DNA of 64,000 bases, from assembly GCA_045595725.1 (NCBI GenBank), contig JAZOAY010000007.1:6335-70334 (forward strand), given 5' to 3'. The notes under the pieces are model-generated. The model was not told the origin of the DNA, made no database searches, and was given only the letters and a program-made list of their open reading frames with translations. The DNA is from SIG575 sp045595725 (GTDB lineage: Bacteria; Bacillota; Clostridia; Oscillospirales; Acutalibacteraceae). Each line of letters begins with the position of its first letter. The first letter of the stretch is position 1. A program made the position numbers and the translations under genes. Of this stretch, positions 61,173-64,000 are shown piece by piece.

Positions 61173-62300
61173 ATGAGTAAACTTAAATTGATGACGATTA
61201 TCGGCACGCGTCCTGAGATTATAAGACTATCAGCAGTTATGAAGTGTGCTGACAAATATTTTGACCATATTATTGTTCACACAGGTCAGAATTACGATTA
61301 CACTCTAAATCAGGTTTTTTTTGAAGACCTTGAATTGCGTGCTCCGGATTATTATCTTGACAGCGTAGGCGCAGACCTTGGTGAAACAATGGGCAATATT
61401 ATTGCAAAATCTTATCAGGTTATGGTCAAAGAAAAACCGGATGCAGTTCTTCTTCTGGGCGATACAAACTCAGCACTTTCCGCAATAAGTGCAAAACGTC
61501 TTAAAATTCCGATTTTCCACATGGAAGCAGGTAACCGTTGCTGGGATTGGAATGTAAGTGAAATGATTAACAGAAAAATTGTTGACCATATTTCAGATAT
61601 CAACCTCCCATATACTGAACACAGCAGAAGGTATCTTATTTCTGAAGGTATTGACGGCAAAACTGTTTTTGTAACAGGATCACCTATGAGAGAGGTTCTT
61701 GAAGAATATAAAGATAAAATTGATGCAAGTGATGTTCTTTCACGTCTTGGGCTGGAAGAAGGTAAATTCTTTCTTGTCTCTGCGCACAGAGAAGAAAATA
61801 TTGACAATGAAGAAAACTTCATGGCTCTCATGACTGCTATCAATAATATTGCCGAGAAATATCAGATGCCGGTTATTTATTCAACACATCCACGTTCAAT
61901 GAAGTTTATTGAAAAGAGAAACTTCAAATTCCATCCTCTTGTTCGAAATCTCAAACCTTTCGGCTTTATGGATTATAACAAACTTCAGAAAACAAGCTAT
62001 TGCGTTCTCTCAGATAGCGGTACTCTTTCAGAAGAATCAGCAATGCTTGGTTTCTCTGGCGTGCTTCTCAGAACATCAACAGAAAGACCTGAGGTTCTCG
62101 ATAAGGGCAGTGTTGTAATCGGCGGAATTAAAACCCAGGATGTTGAACGTGCAATTGAACTCTCTGTTTCAATGCGAGAAAATAATGAACCTTATGTTAT
62201 GGCGGAGGATTATGCAGATATGAACGTGTCTGTGAAAGTTGTTAAACTTGTTCAAAGCTATACACATATTGTTAATAAGACAGTATGGCTTAAGTCATAA
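61173..62300 (+). CDS. capG: UDP-N-acetylglucosamine 2-epimerase family (CapG/WbjD)
   Basis: 375 residues of the WecB/CapG fold, with TIIGTRPEIIRLSAV, HMEAGNRCWDWN and VSAHREENID. Next to CapF it is best read as the last enzyme of UDP-L-FucNAc synthesis, a C2 epimerase, rather than WecB. The ATG follows GAGGTGG, 11 bases after capF. It is the last visible gene of the operon. Confidence 0.94.
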   Translation: MSKLKLMTIIGTRPEIIRLSAVMKCADKYFDHIIVHTGQNYDYTLNQVFFEDLELRAPDYYLDSVGADLGETMGNIIAKSYQVMVKEKPDAVLLLGDTNSALSAISAKRLKIPIFHMEAGNRCWDWNVSEMINRKIVDHISDINLPYTEHSRRYLISEGIDGKTVFVTGSPMREVLEEYKDKIDASDVLSRLGLEEGKFFLVSAHREENIDNEENFMALMTAINNIAEKYQMPVIYSTHPRSMKFIEKRNFKFHPLVRNLKPFGFMDYNKLQKTSYCVLSDSGTLSEESAMLGFSGVLLRTSTERPEVLDKGSVVIGGIKTQDVERAIELSVSMRENNEPYVMAEDYADMNVSVKVVKLVQSYTHIVNKTVWLKS

Positions 62301-62394
62301 ATAGATTTTGTGCTATATGCAAAAAAATGAATGTATATTTTTGTGCATATTTTAAGTTTTTTTGTCAGTTAAATTTTTATTTCATTTTTATATG

Positions 62395-62424
62395 TTGACA
62401 CTCTCCCCCTACTTGTGATATTAT
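62395..62424 (+). promoter_or_regulatory. Promoter of the repeat surface protein
   Basis: TTGACA (62395-62400), 18 bases, TATTAT (62419-62424) with TGa in front. Confidence 0.75.
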
Positions 62425-62448
62425 TATCATGAAGAATAGTAGGGGGAG
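62403..62448. promoter_or_regulatory. Inverted repeat straddling the -10 of the surface-protein promoter
   Basis: CTCCCCCTAC (62403-62412) and its exact complement GTAGGGGGAG (62439-62448) enclose the -10 and start site. The GC-rich arms stand out in AT-rich DNA. A looped operator or a switchable promoter element is possible. Confidence 0.6.
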
Positions 62449-62516
62449 TATTGCCCTTTCTTGTTCTAATTTGATAATTTATACTTAGCGTTATATCTTT
62501 AAAGGAGGCAAAAGTT

Positions 62517-64000
62517 ATGTCCAAGACGAAGAAACTTCTCAGTATCGTGCTGTCTTTGCTCATGGTTGTGAATATGTTTGCAATCAGTGTTTCGGCAGCA
62601 GACGGAACTGTTGAAGCAGATTATGTAGCACAGTACAGCATTACAACAAGTGCTGGTGTGGTACATCCCGGTGATGTAATCGATGTTTACCTCAACCTGA
62701 CTACAGATTATCCTGTATATGCAGCTCAGGCAGCGGTTCTCTACGATGCAACACTTTTTGAGGTGGTTATACCTGAGGGTGAAAAAGCAACCACACCCAA
62801 ATACATTGATAATGCAGGTGAGTTTGAAAATTATAAACTCCTTGGTAACGCATCTTCATCTTCATCAATGTACAAGAGAAACTCAAATCCCACTTATTGG
62901 CAGTCCATGTCAAGTGAAGTGAAGATTGCTTATATTGGTTTCTCAGGTGACTCCAGCAAAGGTGATCCTGTAGTTGCTGATGGTCAGATTGCAAAATTCT
63001 CGCTTAAAGTGCGTGAGGATGCAACATTTGGTGCAACAGGTTCAATTTATATGAACGAAGATTGGATTAAAGATGCAGGCTGCCTTGGCGGTCTTACTTT
63101 TGTATCCCGTTCAGTTACAGAAACATTCGGAACAACAGCCGGTAGCTATGTTGCATATGGTCAGACTATTGATCTTGATGCAGCAAATGCAACTGTTACT
63201 GTAGGTCACGATGACGGAGAATGGTCAAATAAAACTGCACCCGATTGTGTAAACGAAGGTCTCGATGAACTTAAATGTACAATTTGCGATGCGGTTCTTG
63301 ATACAAGACCTGTAGATGCTCTTGGACATACAGAGGGCGAAGTAAAGGTAGAAAACAACGTTAAACCTGACTGTGTAAACAAAGGTTCATACGACAACGT
63401 AGTATATTGTACAGTATGTAATGCGGAACTCAGCAGAGTAAAGGTTGAAGTTCCTGCATACGGACATCAGTATGAAAGTTCGGTAGCACCTCCTACATGT
63501 ACAGAAGAAGGCTATACAAAACATGAATGTATGGTTTGCGGTGATACATATATTGATACACCAGTAGCCAAACTTGACCATACATGGGGTGAAGCAATCG
63601 TTGACAAAGCACCTACATGTACGGAAGTAGGTTCACAGCACTATGAATGTACAATGTGTGGAGGATCTTCACAAGCAGAAGAAATTCCTGCAGATGGACA
63701 CAGCTACGAAGGCACAGTAACAGCACCCACATGCGTAGATAAGGGATATACAACATACGTATGTTCAGTATGTGGTGACAACTATGTATCAGATTATGTA
63801 GATGCTCTCGGACATACAGAAGTAATTGACGAAGCAGTAGCACCTACATGCACAGAGACAGGTCTTACAGAAGGTAAGCATTGTTCAGTATGCGGCGAAG
63901 TACTCGTAGCACAGGAAACAGTAGATGCACTTGGTCATACAGAAGTAATTGACGAAGCAGTAGCACCTACATGTACAGAAACAGGTCTTACAGAAGGTAA
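62517..64000 (+). CDS. Secreted cohesin-like protein with CxxC repeats, 3' end missing
   Basis: At least 494 residues, open at the window edge. A signal peptide (1-31, ending SVSAA) is followed by a cohesin-like domain (about 38-215: GVVHPGDVIDVYLNL, AAQAAVLYDATLFEVV). Then come tandem repeats of about 33-45 residues of the form APTCTE-x-G-x-x-x-x-x-C-x-x-C-x-x ... LGHT. Each carries one Cys plus a CxxC pair, with late copies almost identical (41-residue period). Similar proteins form long cell-surface stalks in gut Clostridia. The ATG follows AAAGGAGG. It has its own promoter after the polysaccharide operon. Confidence 0.88.
   Translation, partial: MSKTKKLLSIVLSLLMVVNMFAISVSAADGTVEADYVAQYSITTSAGVVHPGDVIDVYLNLTTDYPVYAAQAAVLYDATLFEVVIPEGEKATTPKYIDNAGEFENYKLLGNASSSSSMYKRNSNPTYWQSMSSEVKIAYIGFSGDSSKGDPVVADGQIAKFSLKVREDATFGATGSIYMNEDWIKDAGCLGGLTFVSRSVTETFGTTAGSYVAYGQTIDLDAANATVTVGHDDGEWSNKTAPDCVNEGLDELKCTICDAVLDTRPVDALGHTEGEVKVENNVKPDCVNKGSYDNVVYCTVCNAELSRVKVEVPAYGHQYESSVAPPTCTEEGYTKHECMVCGDTYIDTPVAKLDHTWGEAIVDKAPTCTEVGSQHYECTMCGGSSQAEEIPADGHSYEGTVTAPTCVDKGYTTYVCSVCGDNYVSDYVDALGHTEVIDEAVAPTCTETGLTEGKHCSVCGEVLVAQETVDALGHTEVIDEAVAPTCTETGLTEG
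63801..64000 (+). repeat. Near-identical tandem DNA repeats in the surface protein gene
   Basis: Two copies starting at 63801 and 63924 (period 123 bases, 41 codons) are almost identical over about 77 bases (gatgc...catacagaagtaattgac...). The second runs off the window, so more copies probably follow and the repeat number may vary between strains. Confidence 0.85.

Noticed and set aside
1..64000. CRISPR arrays, insertion sequences and integrases
   Set aside because: No spaced direct repeats with unique spacers, and no transposase or integrase reading frame, were found on either strand.

Overview
The window comes from a low-GC, Gram-positive, endospore-forming member of the Clostridia. The evidence is sporulation genes (ylbJ, yqfC, yqfD, spoIIR), the Firmicute order phoH-ybeY-dgkA-era-yqzL-recO, mutS2, strong AGGAGG-type ribosome binding sites, many TTG starts, and SOS boxes of the GAAC-N4-GTTC type. 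Style and repeats resemble gut Oscillospirales/Ruminococcaceae, but the species cannot be named from this sequence. The genetic code is standard: several genes end in TAG.

Layout. 1-9,500: the start of an FAD oxidoreductase, a MATE exporter, a GH43-type hydrolase, an MFS gene broken by an in-frame TAG, a TetM-like GTPase, an HTH membrane regulator, tRNA-Ala, nagB, and an SOS-box-controlled 82-residue membrane protein followed by a RidA protein. 9,700-19,000: sporulation and housekeeping (ylbJ; yqfC-yqfD; phoH-ybeY-dgkA-era-yqzL-recO-mutS2). 19,000-26,600: an NSS transporter, a feoA-feoB-Cys-rich iron operon with two matching palindromic operators, a secreted DUF4434 protein, a split chromate transporter and a YhhN protein. 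26,600-30,100 (minus): a secreted GH5 hydrolase and an ECF sigma / anti-sigma-like / lipoprotein operon. 30,150-36,055: a compact phage-derived cassette behind a promoter that carries a perfect LexA-type box. It encodes a sigma-like/HTH regulator, a coiled-coil protein, a tail fibre, a second receptor-binding-like protein, XkdX, an XhlA-like protein, an LLH holin and an M15 endolysin, with no head, tail-tube, terminase or integrase genes. 36,050-47,700: repeats, a secreted beta-helix protein, a DUF2804 protein, GtrA and a GT2 glycosyltransferase, an rRNA methyltransferase, spoIIR, ispE, a PHP phosphatase, an ACT/UPF0210 pair and a GH30 hydrolase. 47,800-53,800: a Nudix hydrolase, a GH141-like beta-helix protein, an O-antigen ligase/polymerase-like protein, a second DUF2804 protein and tRNA-Lys. 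53,970-62,300: a YetF/DUF4363 pair, then a polysaccharide operon (Wzz, BY-kinase, PHP phosphatase, WbpO, WbpP, CapF, CapG) with a decayed O-antigen-ligase fragment inside it. 62,517 to the end: a large secreted cohesin-like repeat protein cut by the window edge.

How the genes work together. The polysaccharide genes point to UDP-GalNAcA (WbpP then WbpO) and UDP-L-FucNAc (CapF, CapG; CapE not seen) as precursors, with chain length set by the Wzz/kinase/phosphatase trio. Secreted GH5, GH30, GH43-type and beta-helix proteins suggest growth on plant or host glycans. The SOS-linked genes (small membrane protein; holin/lysin/tail-fibre cassette) are the most unusual part: DNA damage would be expected to switch on both a candidate division inhibitor and a lysis/fibre module.
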